A stretch of 64,000 nucleotides of DNA from an uncultured Bacteroidota bacterium. GTDB lineage: Bacteria; Bacteroidota; Bacteroidia; Bacteroidales; P3. The translations under genes were made by a program, and so were the position numbers. The notes below the pieces were generated by a model. The model saw only the letters and a list, made by a program, of their open reading frames with translations, had not been told where the DNA came from and ran no database searches. The DNA lies in the NCBI GenBank assembly GCA_902790215.1, contig CADAQX010000008.1, positions 124,001 through 188,000 on the forward strand, given 5' to 3'. Below are positions 18,083-30,015 of this stretch, in pieces (the first letter of the stretch is position 1; each line of letters opens with the position of its first letter).

Positions 18083-19293
18083 AACTACGTTTTTTTATCA
18101 GCATACTTTTTGTCTTACTCAATAGTACCGTTGTTATTGCTAATAATGACCCAAACGTATTACTGCCTAAAAGTCCCTCAATTCCATTTGCCTTATCAAA
18201 CACGTCTTTAGATAATACATATTCCAACAATCCTATTCCATCATCTGATTCTCTTGCATTTATTACAGCATTAATAAATTCTCTTAACAATTCCATTTCT
18301 CTTGAAAATAATAACATTTCAAAAATAGGTATAATCATTGCTGTACTCGGTGTTATTATTGGTTTGATAGGTTTATTTATTGCGATTGCAGGTTTTATTA
18401 ATTTTAGAGATTTAAAGAATGATTTCAAAGAATACCAAGGCAGCATTGATAAAAGAGTAGATAAAAACGAAGAAGATATCTCAAATAACAATAATACAAT
18501 AAACGAAAAGATTGATAATATTGAAGAAAAAATAGAAGAAAAAATCGAGAAATATCAAAACAACATTAACCTGAGAGTAAATAAAAACGAGGAGTATATA
18601 TCTCAAAATATAACAGAGTTCCAAAAAAATATCGAAAAATACAAGGAAATGTTTGATAACATAAAAGAAGATATCTCAAATAACAATGAAACAATAAACG
18701 AAAAGATTGATAATATTGAAGAAAAAATAGAAGAAAAAATCGAGAAATATCAAAACAACATTAACCTGATAGTAAATAAAAACGAGGAGTATATATCTCA
18801 AAATATAACAGAGTTCCAAAATAATATCGAAAAATACAAGGAAACGTTTGATAAAATAAAAGAAGATATTCAAACCCAAATTAAACATAAAACAGATGAG
18901 ATAAAAGAAATACAAGATCGAGTTAACGAGAAGAGCATTGAATTTGAAAATAAACAAGAATACCAAAATCAATATCTTCAAAGAATTAACAGGTATCTAT
19001 TCTCTGTAACGAATTCTATCGTAGATAGCAAAGACCCCAACGAGCCCCAAACATCAATTATTAGAAATAATTTGTATAATCAATATCATTTAATAAAACT
19101 CAATCTACCATGGACTGAAGGGGAAGATGGAACCGAAGCCGACTTTATGTATCTCAAAGCACATGGAACAAAGGACATCATTGATGAATTACAATATATA
19201 GCAGACAATGATCGAGATGAAAGAAAGAGAAAACTTGCATTAGCAACAATTGGTTTCATCCAGGCAAATGAAATAAACAATCCTTCTGCTTAA
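18079..19293 (+). CDS. Membrane-anchored coiled-coil protein with a 65-residue duplication
   Basis: 404 residues. An N-terminal signal-like segment (1-21), a Ser/Asn-rich stretch, and one very strong membrane helix (about 83-108). Then a long Glu/Lys/Asn/Ile coiled coil; residues 132-196 and 197-261 are two nearly identical copies of a 65-residue unit encoded by a 195-bp direct repeat. The C-terminal 95 residues (from about 310) are a separate helical domain ending in ADNDRDERKRKLALATIGF. No known family recognised. The coupling to a soluble histidine kinase and an output-less receiver suggests it is the effector or scaffold of that system; this is inference. Topology is either two-pass or signal-cleaved single-pass. 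Confidence 0.85.
   Translation: MKLRFFISILFVLLNSTVVIANNDPNVLLPKSPSIPFALSNTSLDNTYSNNPIPSSDSLAFITALINSLNNSISLENNNISKIGIIIAVLGVIIGLIGLFIAIAGFINFRDLKNDFKEYQGSIDKRVDKNEEDISNNNNTINEKIDNIEEKIEEKIEKYQNNINLRVNKNEEYISQNITEFQKNIEKYKEMFDNIKEDISNNNETINEKIDNIEEKIEEKIEKYQNNINLIVNKNEEYISQNITEFQNNIEKYKETFDKIKEDIQTQIKHKTDEIKEIQDRVNEKSIEFENKQEYQNQYLQRINRYLFSVTNSIVDSKDPNEPQTSIIRNNLYNQYHLIKLNLPWTEGEDGTEADFMYLKAHGTKDIIDELQYIADNDRDERKRKLALATIGFIQANEINNPSA
18472..18861 (+). repeat. Two tandem 195-bp units inside the coiled-coil gene
   Basis: GAAGATATC recurs at 18472 and 18667 and GAAGATATT at 18862, giving a period of exactly 195 bases. The two units differ at only a few positions. The period is a multiple of three, so copy number can change without breaking the frame. 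Confidence 0.92.
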
Positions 19294-19370
19294 AACGATT
19301 CTTGAGGCTTTTTCAATCATGCAGCCAATAAACACAACATATTATCGGCATTTTCGATATAGTAACCATC

Positions 19371-19616
19371 AAGCGTCGTCATTTATTCGCTCGTTATTCG
19401 ATCGTTTTCCCTTTTTTGTCCGTTTCACAAAGGGAAAAATGAGGGAAACATATCGAAAAACGATATAATAAAGAACGACGCAATATCGAGTCCGTAAGGC
19501 ACACTGAAGAATGTTTGGGTTAATATGCGACACTATCGGAAAGGTGACGTAAGGTGGCGAAAGTTGGCGTAATTCTTCACAGAATAAATGGTAACTTCCG
19601 CGCGAAGCGGCAAGCA
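19371..19616. repeat. 247-bp dispersed repeat, copy 1
   Basis: Begins AAGCGTCGTCATTTATTCG and ends CGCGCGAAGCGGCAAGC. It matches 40077-40323 end to end with scattered substitutions and few gaps. Each copy closes an accessory segment: this one lies just right of the AT-rich kinase operon. Both copies have a minus-strand frame beginning with a similar LAASRGSY sequence, but the downstream parts diverge, so coding is doubtful. Confidence 0.88.
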
Positions 19617-19672
19617 TTTCTCCGTGCCGGCTCGTCTTACGCCAGCTTTATAAGGGATGAAACTTGTCAAAA

Positions 19673-19703
19673 AAAACAAGCCGTCGGGATGACGGCTTGT
19701 TTT
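19673..19703 (-). terminator. Intrinsic terminator of the TPR genes
   Basis: A perfect 13-bp stem (AAAACAAGCCGTC) with a 5-base loop; on the minus strand it is followed by a run of eight T. It lies 31 bases past the stop of the small TPR gene. Confidence 0.9.
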
Positions 19704-19733
19704 GCATTTGTTTTGAATTGTGTTTTCTGCAGA

Positions 19734-20105
19734 CTACTGGAACTCTTCGATACGGGTCTTGATGGGCTTAAGCTCCTCGTACATGCCAAGATGTACATAT
19801 ACCGTATTGAGAGCTGACAGGCAATGGAATGTGTTTGAACGGTTGGCAAGTTTTTCGCTGTCTTTAAGACTGTCGTAGTAATTGATGGCATTCTTGAGAT
19901 AAGGAATGGACAGTCTGAAGAATGTGTTTCCTTCTTCTTTAAGACGGTTGCTCAGTCCGGTCTTGTCGTTGGCGGGAACATTGTTGGCGGCAATAAGTTT
20001 ATCCATGGCATTGTTATAAAGCATATTGCCGATGCCGTAGTTCTTTTCGGGGCTGTCGACATCACCATTGAATGATGTCTGCGGGTTGATTTTGCTTGCT
20101 TCCAT
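19734..20105 (-). CDS. Truncated TPR protein, partial duplicate of its neighbour
   Basis: 123 residues. Residues about 20-123 align with the C-terminal 105 residues of the adjacent 407-residue TPR protein (shared MLYN-A-DKL--ANNVP, FFR-SIPY--NAI and LNTVY--L-MY-ELKP). The first 20 residues are unrelated, there is no signal peptide, and the start lies 34 bases after the neighbour's stop. It therefore looks like a partial tandem duplication of the 3' end that kept an open frame, possibly still expressed since the terminator lies after it. Whether it is functional is uncertain. Confidence 0.65.
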   Translation of the reverse strand: MEASKINPQTSFNGDVDSPEKNYGIGNMLYNNAMDKLIAANNVPANDKTGLSNRLKEEGNTFFRLSIPYLKNAINYYDSLKDSEKLANRSNTFHCLSALNTVYVHLGMYEELKPIKTRIEEFQ

Positions 20106-20138
20106 GGTGATAATTTGTTTTAGTGTTTAGAAATCGGA

Positions 20139-21362
20139 TTATTGAGCTGCCTTCTGGAGTTCGTCGATACGAGCCTTGACGGGCTTGAGTTCGTCGTACA
20201 TCTCAAGACGTGCATACACGGTGTTGAGAGCGTTCAGGCAGTGGTAGAGGTTTGCGCGGTTGGCACCCTGTCCTTCAGCATCCAGTTGGTCGATGTATCT
20301 GATGGCGTTGTTGAAGTAAGGGATGGACTGGCGGAAGAATGACTTGCATTCATCGAGGAGTTTCTCGTAGAGACCGGTCTCATCGTCGGGGGGCACGTTG
20401 TTGGCCTCGGTGAGTTTGTCGACGGCGCGGTTGTAGAGCATCTTGCCCAGGCCGAAGTTGGCAAGGAACTGGTTGGGGAGTTTCTCGATGGACTCTTTGT
20501 AGCGGGCCTCGGCATTGACGAAGTCGTTCACGCCCTCGTAGGCGGCACCGGCAGCGGCCAGCAGGTTGGAGTGGAGTTCGGGTTTGTCGACGGTTCTGTC
20601 AAGGGCTTTCTGGATTTCCTCGTTGCCTTTTTCAATGTTGCCTTTCATCAGGTAGGCTTCGGCCAGCAGCATGTTGGCGCGATAGTCGTCGGCGCAGGCT
20701 TTGCTGTAGTTCTGGGCAACCTTGATGGCTTCGTTGGTGTCGCCCGACTCTTTGTAGAGGTTGAAGAGCGTCTTGTAGACCAGCTCGTCTTTGGAACGAG
20801 TGCGCACAAGGGGTTTGAAGTATTTCATGATAGCGTCGTTGTTGTGGGCGTTCATGGCAGCCTTGCCGGCGAGCATGTAGGACTCGGCAGCGTACTCTTT
20901 CTTGCCGCATTCGTTGAAGATCTTGACAGACTCCTCGGCCAGCGACATTGCCTGGTCCCAGTCGGTCTGGTTGAATGCCTTGATGGCTTGTTTGTAGTAC
21001 TCGTTGCCTACAAAGCTGAGGATGGTGTTGTTGCCGTCGGCATACTCGTTGTCTTTGTCGAGTTCCTTGCAACGGAGAGCGGCGTTTTTGCACTTGATGA
21101 GCCAGTCGGGGTCGAGGTTTTTGTATTTCGACTTGGCTTTGTCGGCTTCGCCGCCGATTTGACTGTAGATGAGGCCGGCATAGTACCAAGTCTTGGCATC
21201 GTTGCGCGTCTGCTCGTGTTCACAGGCGGGGTCGATAAGTTTCTTGGCTTTGTCCAAATAGCCTCTGTTCTGGGCTTCGCGTGCGCTGGAGACATTCAGT
21301 GACTGTGCTCCGGCGGCATAACCGATGACTACAAGAGCCAGCATTAAAGCAATTTTCTTCAT
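20139..21362 (-). CDS. Secreted TPR-repeat protein
   Basis: 407 residues from the ATG at 21362, which begins a clean signal peptide (MKKIALMLALVVIGYAAGAQ); the longer frame adds 20 residues with no signal character. The mature protein is a chain of helix pairs with TPR spacing (for example YYKQAIKAFNQTDWDQAMSL and AEAYLMKGNIEKGNEEIQKA), usual for Bacteroidetes periplasmic scaffold proteins of unknown partner. It lies 69 bases downstream of gyrA on the same strand and precedes its own truncated duplicate. Confidence 0.85.
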   Translation of the reverse strand: MKKIALMLALVVIGYAAGAQSLNVSSAREAQNRGYLDKAKKLIDPACEHEQTRNDAKTWYYAGLIYSQIGGEADKAKSKYKNLDPDWLIKCKNAALRCKELDKDNEYADGNNTILSFVGNEYYKQAIKAFNQTDWDQAMSLAEESVKIFNECGKKEYAAESYMLAGKAAMNAHNNDAIMKYFKPLVRTRSKDELVYKTLFNLYKESGDTNEAIKVAQNYSKACADDYRANMLLAEAYLMKGNIEKGNEEIQKALDRTVDKPELHSNLLAAAGAAYEGVNDFVNAEARYKESIEKLPNQFLANFGLGKMLYNRAVDKLTEANNVPPDDETGLYEKLLDECKSFFRQSIPYFNNAIRYIDQLDAEGQGANRANLYHCLNALNTVYARLEMYDELKPVKARIDELQKAAQ

Positions 21363-21431
21363 GTTATTAGTTTTTTTAGTGTGTTTTACTATTTTGTATC
21401 TTGATTTGTTAATTTCTTGCACTCCCCTACT

Positions 21432-23987
21432 CTATTCTTGGTCTGTGTTAGGCTGTTCGGCAGGATTTTCTGCTTGGTTTTCAGTCTGTTCAGTTTCTTC
21501 TACAGGGGTTGTCTCCTCCTCGTTGTCGGTGGGTACTTTGGTGATGGAGGCGATGTAGTCCTTGCCGCGCAGGTTGATGAGCTTGACGCCCTGCGTGTTG
21601 CGGCCGAGCACCCGCAGTTCGCTGACTTTCATGCGGATGGTGATGCCCGAACGGTTGATGATCATAAGGTCTTCCTCGTTGCTGACATTGGTCAGGGCCA
21701 CGATGCCGCCGGTCTTGTCGGTCACCTTCATTGTGGTGACGCCTTTGCCTCCGCGGTGTGTCGGACGGTATCCTTGGTTCTTGTCGGGGTCGTATTTCAG
21801 CTGCGATTTCTTGCCAAAGCCGTTTTCGCTGACGACAAGGATGTCCTCGTTCTCGTTGTTGGTGCATATCATGCTGATGACTGCATCTTCCTCGCCATCG
21901 AGGGTGATACCCTTTACGCCCGAGGCGCCGCGTCCCATTTCGCGGAACTCCTCTTCGGTGCAGCGCACCACCTTGCCGTTCTTCGAGGCAATGAGGAGTT
22001 CGCTGTTGCCGTCGGTGAGGCATGCGGTGACGAGTTCGTCTCCCTCGCGGATGCCCACGGCTATGATACCGTTGGTGCGCGGGCGCGAATAAGCTTCGAG
22101 CGAGGTCTTCTTGACGACACCTTTCTTGGTGCACATCACGATGAAATGATTCTTCAAGTATTCCTCGTCGCTCAGGTTGTTGACGTTCACAAAGGCTTTC
22201 ACCTTGTCGTTCGGCTCGATGTTGATCATATTGAGAATCGGGCGGCCTTTGGAGTTCTTCTCCCCTTCTGGCACCTCGAAGGCGCGCATCCAGTAGCAAC
22301 GGCCTTTCTCAGTAAAGAACAGCAGGTAGTTGTGGTTGGTGCACATGAAGATGTGTTCCACAAAGTCCTCGCTGCGCACGGAGCTGCCTTTGGAGCCCAC
22401 GCCTCCGCGTGTCTGGGCGCGGTATTCGTTGAGGAGGGTGCGTTTCACGTATCCCATGTGGGAGATGGTGATGACCACCTCGTCGTCGGGGATGGTGTCC
22501 TCTATACGGAAGTTCGATGCCTCGTACTTGATGGCAGTGCGGCGGTCGTCGCCGTATTTGTCGCGGATTTCCTCCAGCTCGCCTTTGATGACGCTCATCA
22601 GCACATTGCGGTCGCCGAGTATCTCCTTGCAACGGGCGATGAAGCGCAGTTTCTCTTCGTATTCGTCCTGCAGTTTCTGGCGTTCCATGCCGGTGAGCTG
22701 GCGCAGACGCATCTCGACGATGGCCTGGGCCTGCAGTTCGCTGAACTGCCAGGTGTCCATAAGTCCCTGCTTGGCCTCCTCGACCGATTTGGATTTCTTG
22801 ATAAGCTGGATAATCTCGTCGATGATGTCGATGGCACGCAGGAAACCCTCCAGCAGGTGGGCACGACGCTCGGCCTCGGCCATGTCGAACTTGGTGCGGC
22901 GGGTGACCACCTCTTCGCGGTGCTCGACAAAGTTCTGGATGAGGTCTTTGAGGTTGAGCAGCATGGGACGGCCATGCACCAGTGCAATGTTGTTGACGGC
23001 AAAGGAACTCTGCAGCTCGCTAAGTTGGAAGAGCTTGTTGAGTATCACGTTGGGGACTACGTCGTGGCGCAGCATATACACCACGCGGGTGCCTTCCTTG
23101 TCCGACTCGTCGCGTATGTCGGTGATGCCGACAATCTTGCCGTCCTTTACAAGCTGGGCCTGACGTTTGATCATCTCGCTTTTGTTCACGCCATAGGGAA
23201 TGGTGTGTGCGACGATGATGTTGCGGCCTTTGTTGTCCACATCGATAGAGGTGTCGGCACGGAGCACCACGCTGCCGCGGCCTGTGGTGTAGGCGTCGCG
23301 CACGCCATTGTATCCGTATATCGTGCCGCCGCCGGGGAAGTCGGGAGCCTTGACATGCTGCATCAGCTCGTCAATCGTGATGTCGTTATTGTCTATGTAG
23401 GCTATACAGCCGTTGAGCACCTCGCGCAGGTTGTGGGTGGGCATATTGGTTGCCATACCCACGGCGATGCCGTTTGATCCGTTGACCAGGAGGTTGGGGA
23501 TGCGTGCAGGGAGTACGGTGGGCTCTTCGCGCTCGTTGGTGTAGGTGGGCATCATGTCCACCGTGTCCTTCTTGATGTCGGCCATCATCTCGTTGGCAAT
23601 CTGCTCCATGCGGCACTCGGTGTAACGCATGGCAGCGGGGCTGTCGCCGTCGATGGAGCCGAAGTTACCCTGCCCGTCCACCATCGGGTAGCGCATGTTC
23701 CAAGGCTGGGCCATGCGCACCATGGCAAAGTATACAGACGAGTCGCCGTGGGGGTGGTACTGTCCCAGCACCTCGCCCACCACGGTGGCAGATTTGCGGT
23801 AGCTTGTGTTGTAGAACATGCCCATGTCGTTCATGGCATAGAGTATGCGGCGTTGAACCGGCTTGAGGCCATCCCTGACATCGGGCAGCGCGCGCGACAC
23901 GATGACCGACATGGCATAGTCGATATAGGCGGTCTTCATGGTAGTTTCGATGTCTACGCGCGTGATTTTTTCGTTTTCAGAAATCAT
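21432..23987 (-). CDS. gyrA: DNA gyrase subunit A
   Basis: 851 residues. The N-terminal domain shows [20 protein letters not shown], the quinolone region [17 protein letters not shown] (S83 and F87 in E. coli numbering) and the catalytic Tyr122 in AAMRYTE. A coiled-coil/tower domain and a six-blade C-terminal domain follow; the GyrA box is present as THRGGKG, supporting gyrA rather than parC. The C-terminal 30 residues are a Glu/Thr/Asn-rich acidic tail. The enzyme introduces negative supercoils with GyrB, which is not in the window. The start follows a TATCTTTG box on the minus strand. Confidence 0.95.
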   Translation of the reverse strand: MISENEKITRVDIETTMKTAYIDYAMSVIVSRALPDVRDGLKPVQRRILYAMNDMGMFYNTSYRKSATVVGEVLGQYHPHGDSSVYFAMVRMAQPWNMRYPMVDGQGNFGSIDGDSPAAMRYTECRMEQIANEMMADIKKDTVDMMPTYTNEREEPTVLPARIPNLLVNGSNGIAVGMATNMPTHNLREVLNGCIAYIDNNDITIDELMQHVKAPDFPGGGTIYGYNGVRDAYTTGRGSVVLRADTSIDVDNKGRNIIVAHTIPYGVNKSEMIKRQAQLVKDGKIVGITDIRDESDKEGTRVVYMLRHDVVPNVILNKLFQLSELQSSFAVNNIALVHGRPMLLNLKDLIQNFVEHREEVVTRRTKFDMAEAERRAHLLEGFLRAIDIIDEIIQLIKKSKSVEEAKQGLMDTWQFSELQAQAIVEMRLRQLTGMERQKLQDEYEEKLRFIARCKEILGDRNVLMSVIKGELEEIRDKYGDDRRTAIKYEASNFRIEDTIPDDEVVITISHMGYVKRTLLNEYRAQTRGGVGSKGSSVRSEDFVEHIFMCTNHNYLLFFTEKGRCYWMRAFEVPEGEKNSKGRPILNMINIEPNDKVKAFVNVNNLSDEEYLKNHFIVMCTKKGVVKKTSLEAYSRPRTNGIIAVGIREGDELVTACLTDGNSELLIASKNGKVVRCTEEEFREMGRGASGVKGITLDGEEDAVISMICTNNENEDILVVSENGFGKKSQLKYDPDKNQGYRPTHRGGKGVTTMKVTDKTGGIVALTNVSNEEDLMIINRSGITIRMKVSELRVLGRNTQGVKLINLRGKDYIASITKVPTDNEEETTPVEETEQTENQAENPAEQPNTDQE

Positions 23988-24048
23988 CTCTTATATATAT
24001 TATTGTATTTCAAAATTAAAAGTAAGTGCCTTTACTTGTTTTAAAAAG

Positions 24049-24056
24049 CAAAGATA
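24049..24056 (-). promoter_or_regulatory. -7 box of gyrA (TATCTTTG, minus strand)
   Basis: Plus-strand CAAAGATA is the reverse complement of TATCTTTG; it lies 62 bases upstream of the gyrA start. Confidence 0.75.
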
Positions 24057-24209
24057 CATCTTTTTTTTCAAATACTGGGTGTTTTTAGCATATATTTATT
24101 AACAATTAACCCTTTTGCGGATTTCCCTACACACCATGATTTCCACGGCATGTGCCCCATTCCTGACAATAACAAACAGCGGGGTGTTGAAAATAATTGT
24201 GGCATGGAA

Positions 24210-24240
24210 CTTGCTATATCCTGTTTTTGTAGTAATTTTG
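24210..24240 (+). promoter_or_regulatory. Promoter of clpC (CTTG, 19-base spacer, TAATTTTG)
   Basis: CTTG at 24210-24213 and TAATTTTG at 24233-24240 have the Bacteroidetes 19-base spacing; the ATG follows at 24260. Confidence 0.7.
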
Positions 24241-24259
24241 CATTTCCAAATTCCCCATT

Positions 24260-26887
<2,628 letters not shown>

Positions 26888-26889
26888 AC

Positions 26890-27074
26890 TAAATTGAAAG
26901 TTGAGAGTTAAATTCGTTAATTCGTAAATGTGTTAATTCGTTAGTCAAGGACTCACACATTTAATGAATTCGTTAATGTGTTAATTCGTAAATTCGTGAG
27001 TCTTTGATGCGCCAAGGACTAACACAATAACACGTTAACACGTTAACACATTCTTCAACTTTCAATTTTCACTT
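26890..27074. repeat. Nested word-repeat hairpin between convergent genes
   Basis: Outer arms are TTGAAAGTTGAGAG on the left and TTCAACTTTCAATTTTCAC on the right. Inner arms are TTCGTTAATTCGTAAATGTG words and ACACGTTAACACGTTAACAC words, with an extra GGACTCACACATTTAATG / TTCGTGAGTCTTTG pairing. It fills the clpC/receptor gap and probably works as a two-way terminator. The right outer arm runs into the receptor's last codons. Confidence 0.8.
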
Positions 27075-29281
27075 TTCAAGCGTGCCTTGCTCTCGAGTTC
27101 CATTTTACCGAGGCGCACGGTGACGCCGAAAGAGATGTACCGCGAGTTGTAACGAGTGGTTGAATTGCTGGAAATGTAGGGGTTGGTGTTGGCAGTAGAG
27201 CGTGAGTAGGTGTTGAAGATATCCTTGACGCTGATATAGAGCGACATGTGACGGTCGAGCAGGTCGGCACTGACGCCGAGGTCGGTGGTGAAGAAGGGGT
27301 CGTAGCTGCTGAGGAAGGAGATTTGACGAGTGGTATAGTTGACGTTGCCGAACACTTGCAGCACGTTCCATAGCTTGCCCCACACGTTGAGCCGCAGGTT
27401 GCCCGCCCAAAGGTTGTCGTCCACCCATTCGCCCGGGCGGAACTGGCTGTGGTAGCCCATGTGCACGGCGCGGGCCGAGAGGCGCAGATTGAACATGGCC
27501 GTGGGGCGGTAGGTGAGATTGATGTCGGCACCCGCCGTATGGCTGCTGCCGATGTTGAACGGCTGGCTGAAGGAGACTTCGCGTCCATAAACGGGGTGAT
27601 AAGCCACATCGACGAGGGTTCCCTGCCCGTCGGTGTTTGCCTTGTAGTAGAGGTCTACCCCGACGGAGCCAAAGCCCTCGAAGAACTTATTCCAGCCGCC
27701 TTCGAGGTTGTGGGTATGACTGGGGAGCAGGTCGGGGTTGCCGATCTCGTAGCTCTCGTTGCTGAAAACGATGAAGCGTGTGAGGTCGGTGGCGGAAGGC
27801 GTGGAGGTGCGGAGGGTGTAGCTGAGCGAAAAGTTATGCATCGATGGCGTGCTGTAGGAGAGATGGACCGAGGGTGTAGGGACGAGGTAGTTCTCGTGCG
27901 ATACTTCTGTGGTATAGCCCGTGTAGGTGGCAGTGCCGGTGCTTTGTTCCAGCCTCAAGCCCACCTTGGCGGCGAAATTGCCAAAGTTGCGTTTGAGGGT
28001 AAAGTATCCGCCAAACTCCTCATGGCGGTACGACTTGGTGTAACTCTGCAACGTGTCACGACGGTTGCCGGGCAGTGTGTCGCGCGTGTAGGTTCGGATG
28101 CTTGGGATTTGATAGTCGCCGGTTAGGCCCGCCTCCAGCTCCCAATGCTCGGCAAAGGGCAGCGAGTAGCCCACCTCGGCCGAGAGACCCACGCCGCCCC
28201 TGTTAATACCTAAATGGCGCACGGTGTAGTCGAAGGCTGGTTGGCTGAGGTATTGACGTTGCTCGGTACCGTCGGAAGTGTAGTTGAACCCATCGGCAGC
28301 GGTGCGAATCCAAAGCATCTGCCCTTTGTCGTCGAGACGATGGGAGAAATGCAGCCCGCCATAATAGCCCACTTGAGGTATGGATGCTGTGCTGGTGGAG
28401 CGATAGCTGTAGTCGCCTGGATTGTAGATGAGTTCCTGCCATTGTATGTCGGCGGACGACTCGCTACGGTACCATGACGGGTAGGCTCCGCCCCAGAAGC
28501 TAAGGGAGCGCATGGTGTCGAAATCGTAGTTGCCGCTCAGGTAGAAATAGCTGCCGTGCCTCCAGTTGTCGCTATGGGCTGTGTAGGACTTGATGGTGGA
28601 GGTGTCGCCTTGCGGAGTGAGCAGGGCGAAACGGCCCGACTGGTCGCTCCACGTGTGGCTGTAGTCGTATTCGGCATAGAGGTTGATGGAGAACTTCTTG
28701 TTGCTATAGACATACGAGAGCCACGGCGACACTTGCGGGCGGTGATTGCCCGTGGCTCCGATGCTGATGAACTCGTTGCGCAGAATCTTCTTGGAGGTGA
28801 TGATATTGACCACCGGGCCGCTGCCACCATAGCGGGCGGAGGGGTTGGTGATGACCTCGATGCGGGCGATGCTGTTGGCAGGGAGGGTCTTGATGTACTG
28901 CCGCAGGCTCTCACCACTGAGGTTGGAGGGGCGGTCGTTGATCCATACCTCCACGCTTTGTGAGCCCCGCAGGGTGATGTTGCCTTCGGCATCAACCTCC
29001 ACGCCCGGGGCGTTCTGCAGGGCGTCGCTGGCGGTGCCGGTCTGCACGCTGGGGTCGTCGGAAGTGTTGTAGATATGCTTCTCGCCATCGACTGCATAAA
29101 GCGGACGGTCGGCGGTAATCTTCACCTCTTCGAGTGCCTTAACCGAAGGCGAGAGGTAGAAATTGGTGTCGGAAACGGTGACGGTGGTATCCTGCGAAAC
29201 CCTTACGGTGTCGTTGACCTGGGCGTAGCTTACGCCCGCTACTGTCATCAGTGACAGCAGCAAAATGATTTGCTTTGTCAT
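27062..29281 (-). CDS. TonB-dependent outer-membrane receptor-like protein (OMP_b-brl family)
   Basis: 739 residues with a signal peptide (ending VSYAQ). Residues about 45-150 are a plug-like domain (VKALEEVKITADRP, ALQNAPGVEVDAEGNITLRG, VEVWINDRPSNLSG, IARIEVITNPSARY), followed by a beta-barrel of alternating strands as in the OMP_b-brl_3 family. No carboxypeptidase-like N-domain and no SusD partner are present, so a glycan locus is unlikely; a metal, peptide or other small ligand is possible. It is the last gene of a BlaI-BlaR1-lipoprotein-receptor operon. The last residues LKSEN and the stop are written in the TTGAAAA word repeat. Confidence 0.88.
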   Translation of the reverse strand: MTKQIILLLSLMTVAGVSYAQVNDTVRVSQDTTVTVSDTNFYLSPSVKALEEVKITADRPLYAVDGEKHIYNTSDDPSVQTGTASDALQNAPGVEVDAEGNITLRGSQSVEVWINDRPSNLSGESLRQYIKTLPANSIARIEVITNPSARYGGSGPVVNIITSKKILRNEFISIGATGNHRPQVSPWLSYVYSNKKFSINLYAEYDYSHTWSDQSGRFALLTPQGDTSTIKSYTAHSDNWRHGSYFYLSGNYDFDTMRSLSFWGGAYPSWYRSESSADIQWQELIYNPGDYSYRSTSTASIPQVGYYGGLHFSHRLDDKGQMLWIRTAADGFNYTSDGTEQRQYLSQPAFDYTVRHLGINRGGVGLSAEVGYSLPFAEHWELEAGLTGDYQIPSIRTYTRDTLPGNRRDTLQSYTKSYRHEEFGGYFTLKRNFGNFAAKVGLRLEQSTGTATYTGYTTEVSHENYLVPTPSVHLSYSTPSMHNFSLSYTLRTSTPSATDLTRFIVFSNESYEIGNPDLLPSHTHNLEGGWNKFFEGFGSVGVDLYYKANTDGQGTLVDVAYHPVYGREVSFSQPFNIGSSHTAGADINLTYRPTAMFNLRLSARAVHMGYHSQFRPGEWVDDNLWAGNLRLNVWGKLWNVLQVFGNVNYTTRQISFLSSYDPFFTTDLGVSADLLDRHMSLYISVKDIFNTYSRSTANTNPYISSNSTTRYNSRYISFGVTVRLGKMELESKARLKSEN

Positions 29282-29293
29282 AATATTATGGGG

Positions 29294-30010
29294 TTATTTT
29301 ATTGTTATAATGGTATTTGGAATATGAAAACAATGGGTGTCGAGCGTGTATATGCTGCGAGGTGAATAATACCGGTCTGTGGTATCGCCGTCCCTGTTCT
29401 TCAGGACAATGCAATCAATAGCGAGACGGCCATGGCGGTCGGCAATGAACAGCTGCGGCGAGCCTTCGTACTGGCAGCGGAAGGGATGGTCGGCGTGGAA
29501 CATGCGGTTGGCCCAAGGAGTGAACACCCCGGTGTCGGTGTGCTCCCAAGCGGGGTTGTAGTGCATGTAAACGTCCTTCATGCCATAACCCAACGAGGGG
29601 AGCAGGTCGCGGTAACGTTTGGCAAAATGGACGATGTTGCCGAGGGTATCTTCCACCAGGTTGCCTACGGAATCGGGGATTAGGCGGTGAAGCCAGTTGA
29701 AACCCGCCACAAGATAGAACCGCCACAGTGCAGTGTCGCGGTTGGCATACATCGCGGCCAATTCGTTGCGGAGGTGTTCGAGGCAGGGCTTGCACAGGAT
29801 GTCGAAGAAATAGACCACCTTGTAATGTGTTGTGTCGTTCTTGACGAGACGGGTAATCTCGTCGGTGGTGAGCATGGAGGGTTCCACGGCCTTGACCTGT
29901 TCGAACGACAGCACTGGCTTGTCCTGTTTCTCGGTCGGGCGGTTGTTGCACCCGACAAACATGAGCGCAACAGCTGCCAGCAGTATGATATGCTTTAATG
30001 CTTGTGCCAT
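29294..30010 (-). CDS. Lipoprotein with thioredoxin-like CxxC motif
   Basis: 238 residues. Lipoprotein signal ending MFVGC with lipid Cys 21. The mature part has VVYFFDILCKPCLEHL with C73-K-P-C76 after a hydrophobic strand, the layout of a thioredoxin-fold active site, and a later SPQLFIADRHGRL resembling the cis-Pro strand of TlpA/AhpC-type proteins. A periplasmic thiol-disulfide role is likely but the family is not named. It sits 12 bases upstream of the receptor gene and 5 bases after blaR1, inside the same operon. Confidence 0.78.
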   Translation of the reverse strand: MAQALKHIILLAAVALMFVGCNNRPTEKQDKPVLSFEQVKAVEPSMLTTDEITRLVKNDTTHYKVVYFFDILCKPCLEHLRNELAAMYANRDTALWRFYLVAGFNWLHRLIPDSVGNLVEDTLGNIVHFAKRYRDLLPSLGYGMKDVYMHYNPAWEHTDTGVFTPWANRMFHADHPFRCQYEGSPQLFIADRHGRLAIDCIVLKNRDGDTTDRYYSPRSIYTLDTHCFHIPNTIITIK

Positions 30011-30015
30011 GGCTT

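Noticed and set aside
15189-19293. A Detocs phage-defence system
   Set aside because: Kinase and small receiver fit, but the third protein has no receiver domain and no recognised effector, and the kinase lacks a visible TPR sensor. Kept only as an analogy.
19369-19617. Minus-strand protein (LAASRGSY...) encoded by the 247-bp repeat, with relative at 40100-40381
   Set aside because: The two frames agree only at the start and then diverge in reading frame; no promoter or start context. The DNA similarity is better explained as a non-coding repeat.
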